Source of the DNA: Nansenia antarctica
Lineage: Eukaryota; Chordata; Actinopteri; Argentiniformes; Microstomatidae
Assembly: GCA_963989245.1 (NCBI GenBank)
Contig: OZ022340.1
Span: 46,679,627 to 46,743,626, forward strand
Length of the DNA: 64,000 nt
Reading direction: 5' to 3'
Shown here piece after piece: positions 45,181-57,361 of this stretch; the first letter of the stretch is position 1; every line of letters begins with the position of its first letter. The notes under the pieces were generated by a model that saw nothing but the letters and a program-made list of their open reading frames with translations, ran no database searches and had not been told where the DNA came from. The translations under genes and the position numbers were made by a program.

Positions 45181-47434
45181 TTAATGCAAAAAAAAGACTT
45201 TAATCACTCAAAACTAGGGTACTTTTTAGCATCAAAATGCTTAAATGGGATTCATAAAATTCTTGTTTTTAGGGAGCTACATTAGACCACATGTTCTTAA
45301 AATAAGGAAACATGCCCATTCTGAGTTTTTTATTTTTATTTTTTATTAAACACTTCTGTTCTGGTATGAGGGTGAGTACATGAACTGCTGAAACCAATCA
45401 TCTCAGATCTTTTTTTTTGCAGAAATAAACCAGAAAAAACTAAAAGAAATTAGTTGTTTACTCCCCTACTGCACACCACAACAGACTTAACACATTATGA
45501 ACATTTGATACAACCAATCACTAGCGGACTTTAAGATCGCCATCTGCAAGTTTAGACAACCCTCTTACTTCTTAGTGAAGTCTTGCCATTCAACCAGTGC
45601 TTTCTTGTACGAGTGAGTAAGGTCACACTCATGAATGCTGTCCTTCAGTACCTCGGTCTGGATGATGGACAACAATGTGGAAACACATTTGGGGTAGGTG
45701 AGGTGGAAGGTGTAATAACACCCCATCAGGATGAGAAGAGCCTCTTGGATCATGTCCTTAGGTAAGGTCATCAGCGGCATTGTGCCAACAGCCAGGAGGA
45801 GGTTAGTAGACTCTACCAGCAGGACTGGACTGGTGATGGGCCGTCTCTGGAGAAACACAGCGGGGTCTGCAGATGGCTGAGAGCAACAAAGAGACAAAAA
45901 GTAGAACAAAATTAAAACTCAAGCATTTTTTAATATAATTTTTTTTATTTTTTTTATTTTTATTTGTTCAGGTAATTTTCACTGAAAGGAAGCCTCTCTT
46001 TTGATCACATTCACAGTTACACACAATCACTGTACAACACACAAGCTGCCCAGTACAACCACAGTCTGATGTAATGGCCACTGAGCAGCTCCACTGGAGT
46101 TAATTTGAGTTGAACTGATGCTGATTTAAACTCACCTCAAGAACATGGAGCAGTGCCTCACTTGCTGATCCAAGCTTTTTGGGTGGGGCAGTTGGGGATG
46201 GAAACATCGAAGGAAGTGCCTTCCACAACGCAATGGCTTGTTCAGCTGAAAAACAATATGGATACATCACATGCATTGTCCTTGTTTTTGTTTGAATTTG
46301 ACTGACATCAAGTGTTGTGTATTTGAAAAATAAGCACAAAAAAAAGAAGCTTTTTTGCAGTGCCCAAAATCATGGAAAAACTATGCGAACGACAGTGTAC
46401 TGTATGTGTAGTGTGTATATTCCTGAAAATACATGAATCTTAATGTCACCTTGGTAAATTGTAAGATCCTGTCCCATCAAAATAATGGGAAAAAAGAAGC
46501 TAATACAATCACATCTCATGCAGCCATTACATGGTCACACCCAACTTAGAAAACATCAGTGTTTTGCATTATGCTTACATTTATCCAGACCCATTGGTGG
46601 CTTCAATGACTTGTTCCATACTCCAAAGAACAGCGCATTCTGGCAAAAGGTTTCCCATCTGGCTTTGATCTGCTCTGTGAACTTCTTGTTGTTTGCCTCT
46701 AGAAGTCGGACCATTTCTTCCATTACCTGAGTGTAAAAATCAATAGGATGAACAGCAAACCATTTCAGACTCCCACTTCATTTTAGCGAGCGATGGCATC
46801 TAGGGGTGGGGGAGAAATCGTGTGTAATTATATATATTGTGTATGTGTTTTATATCTGGACCACGAGTCCATATTACAGTTTGAATTGAATTGAATAATA
46901 CAAAACAATTGTAATTACAACAAATTATCGAGGGAATTATGTAAGTCACTCACATGCTTGGGGTCTTTGAAGCAGGGATATGCTTCTAGGACCGTCTGGG
47001 TCCTCTCCTCTTCTTTGGGTGAACATGCATGTATAAAGTCTCTCCTCGCAAGATCCAAGAGATGAGCCACATCATGTTTGTTCGGTCTAGGTTTCTTCCA
47101 CAACTCCTGAAGGGCTTGGTGGTGTCTGGCTTGCATTTCCCTGGAGTCATGGCCTGGCACTGAATCAACAACAAAAGTATTTAAACTTTTACTACCAACT
47201 TCCTTCTGAGAATTCACACCAAAGCAGCGAATAGATATGTGCATAGAGGTCACAGAGACTAGAGACAGGTGTTAGTCTCGAGCCCTGATATAATTTATGG
47301 AGTTTTTACAAGGAAGTATGAAAGGGGTGAAAATGTTCAAAAATGAGCTGAATCAGATGAAATGTCTGATTTTATTCAGACATTAATTTAACCCTAGCGC
47401 CAAAAATGAATAAATATCAAAAATCTGTACCAAA

Positions 47435-48346
47435 TCACACAGTGCCAGACGTGTCCCCCTGCTTAAGCCAGTACATATCCAGGCCCGTCTGAAGTTTGCT
47501 AGACAGCATTTGGATGATCCAGAAGAGGATTGGGAGAATGTCATATGGTCAGATGAAACCAAAATAGAAGTTTTTGATAAAAACTCAACTCGTCGTGTTT
47601 GGAGGAGAAAGAATGCTGAGTTGCATCCAAAGAACACCATACCTACTGTGAAGCATGGGGGTGGAAACATCATGCTTTGGGGCTGTCTTTCTGCAAAAGG
47701 GACCAGGACAACTGATCCATGTAAAGGAAAGAATGAATGGGGCCATGTATCGTGAGATTTTGAGTGAAAACCTCCTTCCATCAGCAAGGGCATTGAAGAT
47801 GAAACGTGGCTGGGTCTTTCAGCATGACAATGATCCCAAACACACCGCCCGGGCAACAAAGGAGTGGCTTCGTAAGAAGCATTTCAAGGTCCTGGAGTGG
47901 CCTAGCCAGTCTCCAGATCTCAACCCCATAGAAAATCTTTGGAGGGAGTTGAAAGTCTGTGTTGCCCAGCGACAGCCCCAAAACATCACTTCTCTAAAGG
48001 AGATCTGCATGGAGGAATGGGCCAAAATACCAGCAACAGTATGTGAAAACCTTGTGAAGACTTACAGAAAACGTTTGACCTCTGTCATTGCCAACAAAGG
48101 GTATATAACAAAGTATATAAAGTAGTGAGATTAACTTTTGTTATTGACCAAATACTTATTTTCTACCATAATTAGCAAATAAGTTCTTTAAAAACCAGAC
48201 AATGTGATTTTCTGGATTTTATTTCTCATTTTGTCTCTCATAGTTGAGGTATACCTATGATGAAAATTACAGGCCTCTCTCTTCTTTTTAAGTGGGAGAA
48301 CATGCACAATTGGTGGCTGACTAAATACTTTTTTGCCCCACTGTAA
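47435..48346 (+). mobile_element. Tc1/mariner element, 5' truncated
   Basis: Transposase pieces 47510-47755 and 47655-48125: VIWSDETKIEVFDKN (first Asp), GGGNIMLWGCLSAKG, VFQHDNDPKHTARATKEWL (second Asp), SPDLNPIENLW (Glu, DD34E type). One frameshift near 47700; the DNA-binding N-terminus is missing. The 3' end reads 'ttttttgccccactgta' (48330-48346). Opposite in orientation to the surrounding gene. Confidence 0.88.
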
Positions 48347-48405
48347 GAACATAACAGATTAGCAGAGACATCTTCTTAATTTACCTGTGCTGTCATCACT
48401 ATCCA

Positions 48406-48487
48406 GGTCAGAGGTCGTGTCCTCTGGGGGGTCAGTGGTCGTGTCCTCTGGGGGGTCAGTGGTCGTGTCCTCTGGGGGGTCAGTGTT
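48406..48487. repeat. 24-bp tandem repeat within an exon
   Basis: 'gtggtcgtgtcctctggggg' + 'gtca', three copies, in frame, encoding TDPPEDTT on the minus strand. Confidence 0.9.
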
Positions 48488-49499
48488 CTTTTCTTGACGT
48501 TTCTTTGAACGAGGAGTTTGGCTGGGCTTGGGAGTTGATGGTGGGCTCATCAAATTCTGGCTTGACTTGACATTCTGCAGTCTTTTGATAATTTGACGGA
48601 GGATTGCATCCTGTGGTGAAAAATGGACATGCGACTCATTAGGAGATATGAAAGAGAGATGAGACGACATTTAAAAGGTACGGTAGATACATTGAGAAAA
48701 ATAAAGCAAATATGTTTTAATGCAATACTGCATAATACAGTTTTGAGCAAGTAAAACATATCTTTGGTCGGTAAATTCCTTCGCAATTAACTGTGCAAAA
48801 TGGACAGATATCAATTACATACAATATTGGTGTGCTTATGAAAAGTAAATGTCAAGAGATGACAATAACTTCTACCTACCCATGGTTGTCTAGTGCTATC
48901 CTTATCTTGCAGCATTGGATAGTACTCAATCAACCTTTTGGCCATGGCAGACACCTCATCACGAGAGGGATACTTCATGTCTCCCCTGTCCTGCATTTCA
49001 TTAGCCCTCAGGATCTAAATCATGCTTGCCATGGTGTTTCTGACCAAGCGGCACCTGAGCTCTTTGGACATGGTGCACTCGTGTGCTCTGCCGCAACACT
49101 CCAGCTCAGAATGGTACTTGCGGACTTGGTTCAGCTCTGAATCTGTGTAAATAACAGTCTGGGCTGCTTATCTTCATGATCTTTTTAGGAGACACACGTT
49201 TTGGTGTTGACGTCTGGGGTAGGCTCGTGTGGTCCCCTGTGGCCACTTCAGAAGTTAAGATCTCCTGCACAAAAATAATATGTAATATTAATAACAAAAA
49301 CTACCTCATAATATTTGTTTATATATTCAATATCCATTTTTTGTGTGTGCTAAATGTAGGCGCTTGTTAGACTGGCTCTAGGACCCGAGGGACATCAGTA
49401 GTAGTGGGGCTGGTCAGAACAACTTACCTCTGGATGCACTGCTTCCCAAATTGACTTCCTTCTGAGGAAGTTCTCTAGCCCCGGTAGAAGGTCCCTCAG

Positions 49500-50285
49500 A
49501 GCGCTTTTTCACAAGTGTTGAGTGACAAACTTAAGGACGAACTAGCTACGCGGGATGAACCGGAGAATCTGAAACAATTTATCATCCTAGCTATTCGTAT
49601 TGACAACCGGCTTAGGGAGCGCCGCAGGGAACGGCCTGACCACCCAGCCGTGGTTACTTCCTCCTCATACTCAGCTCCGGCCCGGTCATCACCCCTGTCC
49701 TATGCCGGGGTCTCCCGAGAATGCACGGAGATTGCCGAGCCTGAGCCCATGCAACTCGGTAGAGCTCGCTTAACGTCAGAGGAACGAACTCGCCTTGTCA
49801 ACTCCAACTCGTGTTTATACTGCGGACGCATAGGACACTTCCTATCCTCATGTCCCCTCCGTCCTCTTAACAGAGTTGGCCCGTCCGTAGGTAACGGGTT
49901 ACGTTCAAGTCAGACCTATCTTACTTCCCCTCTCTCTCGTCCCCTACTTCAAGCCCATCTTTCGTGGCGTGGCCAATCCCAGCCCTTCTCTGCCCTAATA
50001 GACTCCGGGGCGGATGTAAGTTTCATGGATATGGATGTAGCCCGGCAGCTGGGTATTGAATTGGAACCCCTAGAGGTGCCCCTTAGAGCTAAGGGTCTGA
50101 ATGGCACCCCCTTAGCCCAGATTCAGTTTAAGACTCCTCCTGTCACCCTTTCCCTGTCAGGCAACCAACAGGAGGAATTCAGCTTTCACATCATCGCCTG
50201 TCCCCTCACACCCTTGGTGCTCGGTTTCCCCTGGCTCAAGATACACAATCCCCACATTGATTGGTTATTGCTCGGTATTAATATA
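49500..50285 (+). pseudogene. Ty3/gypsy Gag end and protease fragment
   Basis: Open from 49515. FIILAIRIDNRLRERRRER, zinc knuckle CLYCGRIGHFLSSC (CCHC), then the aspartic protease FSALIDSGADVSFMD and PLVLGFPWLKIHNPHIDW, all standard for fish Ty3/gypsy. It stops in an AT-rich run; reverse transcriptase does not follow. It abuts the collagen piece. Confidence 0.88.
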
Positions 50286-50314
50286 TAATAATATTATATA
50301 TTATTGTCTCACAG

Positions 50315-50368
50315 GGCAACGCTGGATCTGACGGACCCCCTGGTAGAGATGGTTCCACTGGAATCAAG
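50315..50368 (+). CDS. Fibrillar collagen exon, 54 nt, orphan
   Basis: Acceptor 'tattgtctcacag', donor ATCAAG/gtgaga. Six perfect Gly-X-Y triplets: GNAGSDGPPGRDGSTGIK. The 54-nt size and start at a Gly codon are the hallmark of fibrillar collagen triple-helix exons. The sequence matches the C-terminal third of type I/II alpha-1 chains (GADGPPGRDGAAGVK in human type II). No other collagen exons lie upstream: Ty3 sequence ends 30 bp before it. Confidence 0.85.
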
Positions 50369-50514
50369 GTGAGAGCAACCGGCTGCATCCCCGCTGCATC
50401 AGAACATAGTCATGATGTATCACTACTAGACCTTGTTGCACCATTAAAAATCCAGTCTAAATCGCTCCAGTGCTGTCGGCTGACAGATGTGTGTGTGTGT
50501 GTGGTGTCCTTTAG

Positions 50515-50622
50515 GGTGACCGTGGTAACACTGGACCAGTTGGCGCTCCCGGTGCCCCAGGCGCTAATGGCGCGCCAGGCCCCGTCGGTCCCACTGGCAA
50601 ACAGGGAGACAGAGGAGAGTCT
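50515..50622 (+). CDS. Fibrillar collagen exon, 108 nt, orphan
   Basis: Acceptor 'gtgtcctttag', donor GAGTCT/gtgagt. Twelve perfect Gly-X-Y triplets beginning GDRGNTGPVGAPGAP and ending GPTGKQGDRGES, collinear with the exon after the 54-nt one in col1a1/col2a1-type genes. The 108-nt size is also canonical. No following exon is seen, so this is a two-exon fragment of a collagen gene, in frame and undamaged. Confidence 0.85.
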
Positions 50623-51880
50623 GTGAGTACTCACACTGTTGACACAGACCACAGCATGTAATGCCTAGTGCTGTGTTCTGTTTGTTTCTCTGTGGTGGGG
50701 GGGGGGGGGATAGACATGAGCGATTTGGTGGTTTCAGGTAGATAATTGCTCTATCCATGTAGAGAGAGAGGAAGGGAGAGAGTGTGTGTGTGTGTGTGTG
50801 TGTGTGCTTTTTGTAGTGCATTGCTACTACACTGGTAATATGGTGTTATATATAACATTGCTCTGCTATGTCGGGGTCTCATCACCTACCTAATCTGCAC
50901 TGAACAGGTGTATCTACACTGGTGCCCAGGGTAATCTCTCCCTTTCTCTTGCTCTGCTCATTGGCTGGCGAGCTCTCGACCAATGACCGTTGTCATTCAC
51001 CGATATGTCCACCTTCCTTTTCCGGTGACGGAACACGTTTCAAACCTTTGGGCGGTTAGTGAGAGTAGCAGACAACCAACTCTCAGCTAGAATCAGCGGA
51101 CAACTTTTAAAACGCGCTTTTTACTTTTTAAGCGTGGGGGTTTGTGTTTGCAGTTCGAAGAATGGATTCTGCTGTATACCTATTTGTAAAGGGCCTTTGC
51201 ATTTTATACTCTTACTGTGACTTAAGCCCAAATACTGCATATATAACGTTGCCAACCAATAATGTAAATAGTTTTGAAAGACATTGTAAACATGCTAATT
51301 ATCTTCCTACTGAAAGCATTTAAGGAGAATACCTATGGGGTATTGGTTGTTGATTTTGATTGGTTGTTGACTTGTTCCCGGTTTCACCAGCTGCTGTCAC
51401 AATTGAGAAATGGTTGGAGACGTGTTCTTTTAAACGTTGCTACTGCAAGCACACTTAATACATATATATGTACAATACTGCAAGCACACTTAATAAATAT
51501 ATATATATATATATATATTTATTTATTTATATCGGGATAGGGGTAGGACATGATAAGCTTAGGCTTCATCCTACTCCCTTTCGAACAGTGATACCTGTAC
51601 TTTTCGTTATTAGTTTTTTATTTTTTATACCAACTTGTCGGCCTAACTGTGGACATTAGTCGGAGTGATGGTAAGATGTTAGCAGCTAGCTCATTCTTCT
51701 TAGCCAGGTGATTTAGCCATGCAGCTAGCTAGGTTCATTGGGGTTAATTATGTATCACAGTATTACCACACAGTAGTTATGACAATCCATTGAAACATAC
51801 ATTGTATTGGTCCACGGGCCAAGTTAGTTTGTGGAGTCCTCACTGTCATACCCATTGTCTTCATGCTGCTCGGAGCTCTG
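50623..51880. other. No gene recognised
   Basis: Contains poly-G (50697-50709), (GT)n (50779-50803), a partial foldback arm (about 51345-51410: cttgttcccggtttcaccag), (TA)n (51498-51519) and 'gataagcttaggcttcatcc', a common fish retroposon tail. No ORF with recognisable domains. Confidence 0.5.
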
Positions 51881-52150
51881 CCCCCACCAAGACACCCCCT
51901 ATGCCTGAGTCCCCTGACCTGACCTGTCCCAGTGCACTACCTCGCCCCGGTGTCTAGCAAACACCATCCTCAGTTTCTACCCCCCCTCCGCCCTTATGTT
52001 TGCGCTGTCAACCTCCTTCCAGACGCACTGTCCCGTCAGTCTGCGGTGGACGAGGCCTGCTCTGACCCTGAACCCATTCTGCCTCCCACTGGACTCCTTC
52101 AGCCCCTACCGGTTCCCCGTCGCCTCTGGTCCTATGTCTCCAAGACAAGA
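51881..52150 (+). pseudogene. Ty3 polymerase fragment (RNase H/integrase junction)
   Basis: NLLPDALSRQSAVDEACSDP and EPILPPTGLLQPLPVPRRLW resemble the end of Ty3/gypsy RNase H and the following linker. It is frame-broken, and ends in 'caagacaagacaagacaaga'. Confidence 0.55.
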
Positions 52151-52670
52151 CAAGACAAGACAAGACCGGTTACCGGTTACCTACTGTAACAGGTCACAGT
52201 CAGACATCACAGTGTGTAACAGGTCAGTCAGACATCACAGTGTGTAACAGGTCACAGTCATTTGGTGGATAAATAGAATTCAAATTACATTAGCAAGCTA
52301 GCTAGGATGTCATCTCAAGTAAACAGGCTAGCTACATGACTGCACAACACCTTTAATTATTTGCAAGTCAATGTACATTTCTTCATTCCACAAAGGGAGC
52401 TACTACTACATATATAAATAACAAGCATCAAAAAGGTAACATCAAAGAGAGCAGAAGGGAGGATAATATGAACTGACGTAGAGGATGGGGAGGAGTTGGC
52501 CGTAGCAAGCAAGTTCATTGTTTGTGTGGGTGGATTTGGCTAAGGGGTGTAGGATATTACATGTGTAATGATTGTGTATTATCATTCCAAACTATTCCAA
52601 ACCGTTGGTGGGTGGGTGTGTGTGTGTGTGTGTGTGGGTGGATAGGTTGGTGGTGTGTGAGGCTATAGTA
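52151..52670. repeat. Short tandem repeats, no gene
   Basis: 'taacaggtcacagtcagaca' units (52188-52260), then AT-rich sequence and (TG)n at 52614-52636. Confidence 0.55.
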
Positions 52671-52671
52671 T

Positions 52672-53330
52672 ATTTTCCCAAAGCCAGGTCGCAAACCACA
52701 GTGCTGAGGGATCCAACGCTGCTGAGGAAAGGCAGGTGGAGGACACAGGAGGGCCTTCGGTGGACACCAATGCCTCTGAGGGGGGCACCGCTGAAGACAC
52801 ACACAGAACACAAAGCAACCCCGACAGCCAGGGGCAAAGCCGGAGAACAGAGAGGAGAGAACCTGGAAGGAGGCAGCTGGTCAAATGGCCAAAGGCAAAC
52901 AAGGTTGCAGTCTGGCAGAAGCTGGACAAGGACCTCAGTCTCATCCTGGATCATTCACTGCGTGGCCAGGTGGAAACCAAGCTGAACTGCATTGGAGACA
53001 TCATGTATGATGAATGCAGAGGCAGATTTGGAGTGATGGCTGAAAAGCGGAGATCAGGCCCAATGCAGAAGGGGAGAAGGGAGAGAGATTGAGCAGTTGG
53101 TGAAGAGGTGGCGTCAACTCCGAAAGCAGTGGAGGAAGGCAAGTAGAGAGGAGAAGGAGGGCCTGAAGCCACTGTGGGAGGAGGTGAAGGTAAACATTGC
53201 GAAGGGCAGAGCGCATTTGCAAACGCGGAAGGAGAAAGAGAGGAGTAACTTCTTCAAAAATCCCTTCATGTTACGGTCAGATAAGGAACCCAAGCGCAGA
53301 CACAGACCAGAGACAGATGTGGGAAAATAA
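52672..53330 (+). pseudogene. R2/NeSL-group LINE ORF, N-terminal region
   Basis: Frames joined: RRQLVKWPKANKVAVWQKLD, KLNCIGDIMYDECRGRFGV, then, after a frameshift near 53090, LVKRWRQLRKQWRKASREEK. This basic region precedes the reverse transcriptase in the family also seen at 42116-43600. The reverse transcriptase itself is not found after it. Confidence 0.6.
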
Positions 53331-53382
53331 AGTATAATTTATTTACGGACTGAGGCAGAGAATGGTCGTAAGGCAAGCGGGG

Positions 53383-53530
53383 GGGGGGTCAGGCAGGAGA
53401 AGTAGTCGGAAGGCAGGCAGGGGTCTAGGCAGGGGGAGTAGTCGGAAGGCAGGCAGGGGTCTAGGCAGGGGGAGTAGTCGGAAGGCAGGCAGGGGTCTAG
53501 GCAGGGGGAGTAGTCGGCAGACCGGCAGTG
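53383..53530. repeat. 36-bp minisatellite
   Basis: Unit starts aggggtctaggcagggggag + tagtcggaaggcaggc; about four copies. Confidence 0.9.
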
Positions 53531-53639
53531 GGCTGGTGGTAACCGGTCATGATGTAACAATGATTCTATTTATCCACCAAATCACAATCTGTCATTCGGC
53601 AAGTGGAGTGGTGGGTGCTGTTTTTGGACCTTGTGTGTT

Positions 53640-53745
53640 GAACTCTGGCCTGGCGCATAGAACAGGAATTGTGCCTGGCACATAGACCAGGAATTGTGCC
53701 TGGCACATAGACCAGGAATTGTGCCTGGCACATAGACCAGGAACC
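53640..53745. repeat. 25-bp minisatellite
   Basis: Unit starts gtgcctggcacatagaccag + gaatt; four copies. Confidence 0.9.
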
Positions 53746-54130
53746 GCGCCTTTTCGTTGGTACTACTGACTGCCGAACGACTGCCGACCAAAGCAGAATG
53801 ACACCAAGCACTACTGAAAAAAAGACATGTTGAAGCTTGTTTAAGGTTTGCCAAACAACATTTGGACAACTACTGGGAGCATGTACTCTGGTCAGATGAG
53901 ACCAGAATTTAGTTTTTTGGCTGTCACACAACACACCATGTTTGGAGGAGTCACACAACACACCATGTTTGGAGGAGAAATGGCACTGCACATCATCCGA
54001 ATAACACTATACCAACAGTGAAGTATCATGGTGTGGGGCTGTTTCTCCTCTCGTGGTACTGGCAGACTTCATATCATTGAAGGAACAATGAATGGAGAGC
54101 CATGTACAGAGAGATTCTTGAGATGAACCT

Positions 54131-54138
54131 GCTGCCAT
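54131..54138. repeat. hAT target-site duplication, left (gctgccat)
   Basis: Perfect match to 55229-55236. Confidence 0.9.
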
Positions 54139-55228
54139 CAGTGGTGTGCAGTCAGGTGAGGCAGTGCCTCACCCAGGCATTTAAGAAATGTTTTTATTTA
54201 TTTTTCTCATTATTCTTAACTTTAATGTGTTAAAATGTTGTTAAAATAAAATTAAATGATGTAAAATGTGTTGTTTTAAAATATATAATGCATGCCCTGG
54301 CACCAGGAGAGTTTGCTCCCAAAGCGAGCTGATTGCTGGCGAGAGGCTGAGGCAGACTGTGCTTGTGCCTCTATGTGCTATGCGAAGTGATAGACCAACA
54401 GTTTCGTAGGTTTGCGCATGCGTAGTCTGTTCTCACATTGTCTTCATTGATGGACGTTGAGGCACCGTGCAGGCTGCCTCTGACAGCATGATTGACAGTT
54501 TGCGTTTGGCTTGCCGTAGCGGCATCCTCTGCTGTTCGCGCCGCGGTTCTACATTTCCCCAGCAGTAGCTCCATCAATCGTGGGAATTATGTCGAACTTT
54601 TACATTTGATGGCAGAAAAGGATGAGAAATTAGCCGCACATTTGCCTACGCATGTTACATATGCTTAAGATAATGTAGGCTAGTGCGTGCCGGTTCAAAT
54701 GCTGTAAATCCTGTGTTGTTGATGCAGGTGAATTTATATTGTCATTGAGCTGTTTTGCGTGCTGCTGTAAATCCTGTTGAGATGCAGGTGAATGTAGGCA
54801 ATGCCATACAGGCTGTTGCGCTACGCTATGTGTAGTTAGGAGATAACAATACATTTGACATTTTTGACCAGCTATTTGATAGTATACTATATATGGGCTA
54901 TGTGATTGACTTTATAGTATAGTATATTAGCCTACATTACATTACAGTCATTTAGCCGACGCTTTTATTCAAAGCGACTTACAATAATTGCATTTAACGT
55001 AGGAGTGTACTGCTTTTTTAAGGCAAAATGAAGAATAGTAGTAGGCCTACTTCTTGAAGAAGTTAGTTTTGAGCCTGCGTTAAAAGATATAACATATAAA
55101 GGCTATTGATTGTCTTTATAGTATGCGCTATGCCATTTGAAGTCTGGCTGCTGCGTTACTCGCATGATTTTTATTTCTTTTTTATAGCTCACTGCCTACC
55201 CAGCCAATGACCTCACTGCACGTTACTG
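54139..55228. mobile_element. Non-autonomous hAT element, 1,090 bp
   Basis: Ends CAGTGGTGTGCAGTCAGGT and ACCTCACTGCACGTTACTG are imperfect inverted repeats flanked by an exact 8-bp duplication. There is no transposase. It contains a V-SINE-like tail phrase near 54945-55000. Confidence 0.88.
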
Positions 55229-55236
55229 GCTGCCAT
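55229..55236. repeat. hAT target-site duplication, right (gctgccat)
   Basis: Perfect match to 54131-54138. Confidence 0.9.
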
Positions 55237-55780
55237 CCACCAGGATGCTGAGGATGAGACGTGGGTGGACCTTCCAGCAGGACAACGATCCAAAGCAGAC
55301 AGCAAAGGAAACTCGCAATTGGTTTCAGAGAAAGAAAATCAACTTCTGAATGGCCCAGTCAATCACCAGATTAAACCCAATTGAACATTAAGTGTGGAAG
55401 CATCTGAAGATCCAGATTCACAAGAGGGCCCCCCGCAATCTTCAAGATTTAAAGACAATCTGTGAAGAGGAATGGGCCAGAATCACACCTGAATACTGCG
55501 GGTGATTAGTTACTTCATACAGAAAGCACCTTGAAGCTGTCATTACAAACAAAGGCTTCTCCACTAAGTATTGAATTAATTTCAGTTAGTGTGTTCAATA
55601 TTGTTTTCCTGTTTCATTCCACATAACTTTATTTACGTTTGGACTTTAATGTTTAGATTTTTTGTCTGTATTGTTTGAGTTAATACCAAAGTCTTAAAAA
55701 ATTTTCACTTGAATAGGCTCATTGGAAATACATTTACTGGACAAAATGTTGATGTGTTCAATACTTATTTCCCCCACTGT

Positions 55781-57357
55781 ATATATTTTATTTATTTATT
55801 AATTTTATCATCACCCACACTGTAGGGGAAACAACAGGACAAACCATGTTCATGGGTGGTCAACTGCCACCCCCTGGCCCAGTGTAGAACCGTCACTGTC
55901 CTGGAGTAAGATTAGAAATACAATTTGCAACAATTGTACAAGGAAATACTAGTAAATATCCATAAGCAATATGTAGCCATCACAGAATGAAAGTCTTTAA
56001 CAAAAAGGATCAGCGATCAAGAAATGAGACCCCTTCAAAGAAACATTTCATTTAGGAATGCTGCTTTAGCCCTGAATGCTGCTTTAGTCCTGCTGCTTTA
56101 GTCCTGCCAAAGGCTTTTCTCAAAAGGAGTGTCACATGTCCTACCTGACACTTGGTTTGTATGAATGACTCTTTACTCTTATACTCTTTACTCTACTCTT
56201 ATAAATGAATGGACACATGGAAGTCTGATGTCACCTGATTCATGTCAATAGTACCTTATGTCACTAATCCGCCAATAAAATGTGTACTTTCTCCTGCCGT
56301 TGGTCTGTCCACCCACAGAACTGCTCAGTATTCCCTACTGTCTAGAACAACGGGAGACGGGAACAGCTGGGTTACCAAGACAAGAAGCACAGGAGAACAC
56401 GCTTCAGCCCTCAGCCAGAGACCATCAATGCCAGCTATGTCTGTTCCGTCTCTGCTGCCAGAAACAAGTTTCAAGTATTATGGTTACGTCACATTATATA
56501 AGTGTAAGAGACTAACATTATTTGGCTTCAGTTGCTTATTGCCGTGCAATAAAATATGTTTTCTTTTTTGGTGAAATACAGTGTAGACTACCAAGATGTC
56601 TGTTTCCCTAGAAACCTGGGCACCAGGAAGCAGCAGAACTGTTTGCAGAGCTGAGCACCGAGGCCTCTCCTGAGTCACTGCCTGGTTGGTAATGTGATGC
56701 AGTTGCATCACCGGCTTGTCAAGTACTGAACTCAAGTGCGTTGCTCAATCTACCCATGGGCATAACACCCACTCTTGACAACGCAGGCAGCGGCACGCCT
56801 CTGAATGCAACTGAAGCATTTGAGATGAGAAGGGGCGACTTGGGGCGACCCAGGAAGAACCGGGGCGCAGACTTTTAAACAGCCTCTGTTTACAGCTCAG
56901 AAACACAGTAGAGTAGTGTTCCATTAAGAACAGCAGTGTTCCATTAAGAACAGTAGTGTTCCATTAACAAGGGAAATAAATCCCTATCAAACCTGGATGT
57001 CTACGAGCAATAAACGCTGTAATTCAATTTGATACAAGCAATACCGTGTAACACCATTTTAGTTTAGTTTATAGAACTTCCATTAAATGACACATTCATT
57101 GTATCATTCATACTCTCTTTGTAAGGCACCATACTCCATAACACCGGTTTCTCACCATTTCACTTGAGAATAACAGTACAGTTGCATTCACAGCAGACTC
57201 CTGAATCTACATTAGCGGTGCGTGTATGGCCTCTCTAAGGGTTATAACTACTCTGGAAGAAAGCTGTCTGAAAGTTGTCCCTCAGGAGATGATTTTTAAA
57301 AAATATAATAAATTATTTTACTGTCAGTGAATTCTAGAATATTGGCTGTCTGTTTGA
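55781..57357. other. No gene recognised; possible exon remnants
   Basis: Two acceptor-preceded open pieces, 56313-56480 (after 'ctgtccacccacag') and 56612-56690 (HQEAAELFAELSTEASPESLPG), could be exon relics, but I recognise no domain. A 20-bp triplication 'agtgttccattaagaacag' is at 56914-56970. Confidence 0.3.
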
Positions 57358-57361
57358 GTAG
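57358..57361. repeat. LTR element target duplication, left (gtag)
   Basis: Matches 61418-61421. Confidence 0.75.

Larger units (their letters stand above)
45565..49265 (-). pseudogene. SAMD3-like (fish multicopy family) gene, decayed, about 7 exons
   Basis: Minus-strand exons with good splice sites, in order: about 49160-49260 (EILTSEVATGDHTS, TPKRVSPKKIMKI), 48880-49161 (LECCGRAHECTMSKELRCRL, KYPSRDEVSAMAKRLIEYYP), 48385-48610 (LRQIIKRLQNVKSS, then TDPPEDTT three times), 46954-47159 (NKHDVAHLLDLARRDFIHAC, LEAYPCFKDPKHV), 46579-46726 (EQIKARWETFCQNALFFGVW), 46136-46245 (ALWKALPSMFPSPTAPPKKL), 45565-45876 (TSPVLLVESTNLLLAVGTMP, YYTFHLTYPKCVSTLL). I recognise it as the widespread fish family annotated as SAMD3-like; its role is unknown to me. 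A TAG at 49015-49017 lies in frame between ASMI and ILRANEMQ, and a Tc1 copy sits in an intron, so it is probably dead. Confidence 0.7.
53790..55780 (+). mobile_element. Tc1-like transposon remnant, split by a hAT element
   Basis: Degenerate Tc1 transposase coding: 53840-54138 (wsDETRI-like 'tggtcagatgagaccagaat', 'gtggggctgtttctcctctc') and 55229-55580 ('cagcaggacaacgatccaaa', 'aacccaattgaacattaagtgt'), with many stops. The 3' end is 'ttcccccactgtata' near 55767. A short duplication 'cacacaacacaccatgtttg' is at 53925-53965. Confidence 0.8.

Noticed and set aside
56242..56574. ORF as the missing cytoplasmic tail of TPO
   Set aside because: No convincing similarity, no upstream EGF or membrane exon, and phase cannot be tested.
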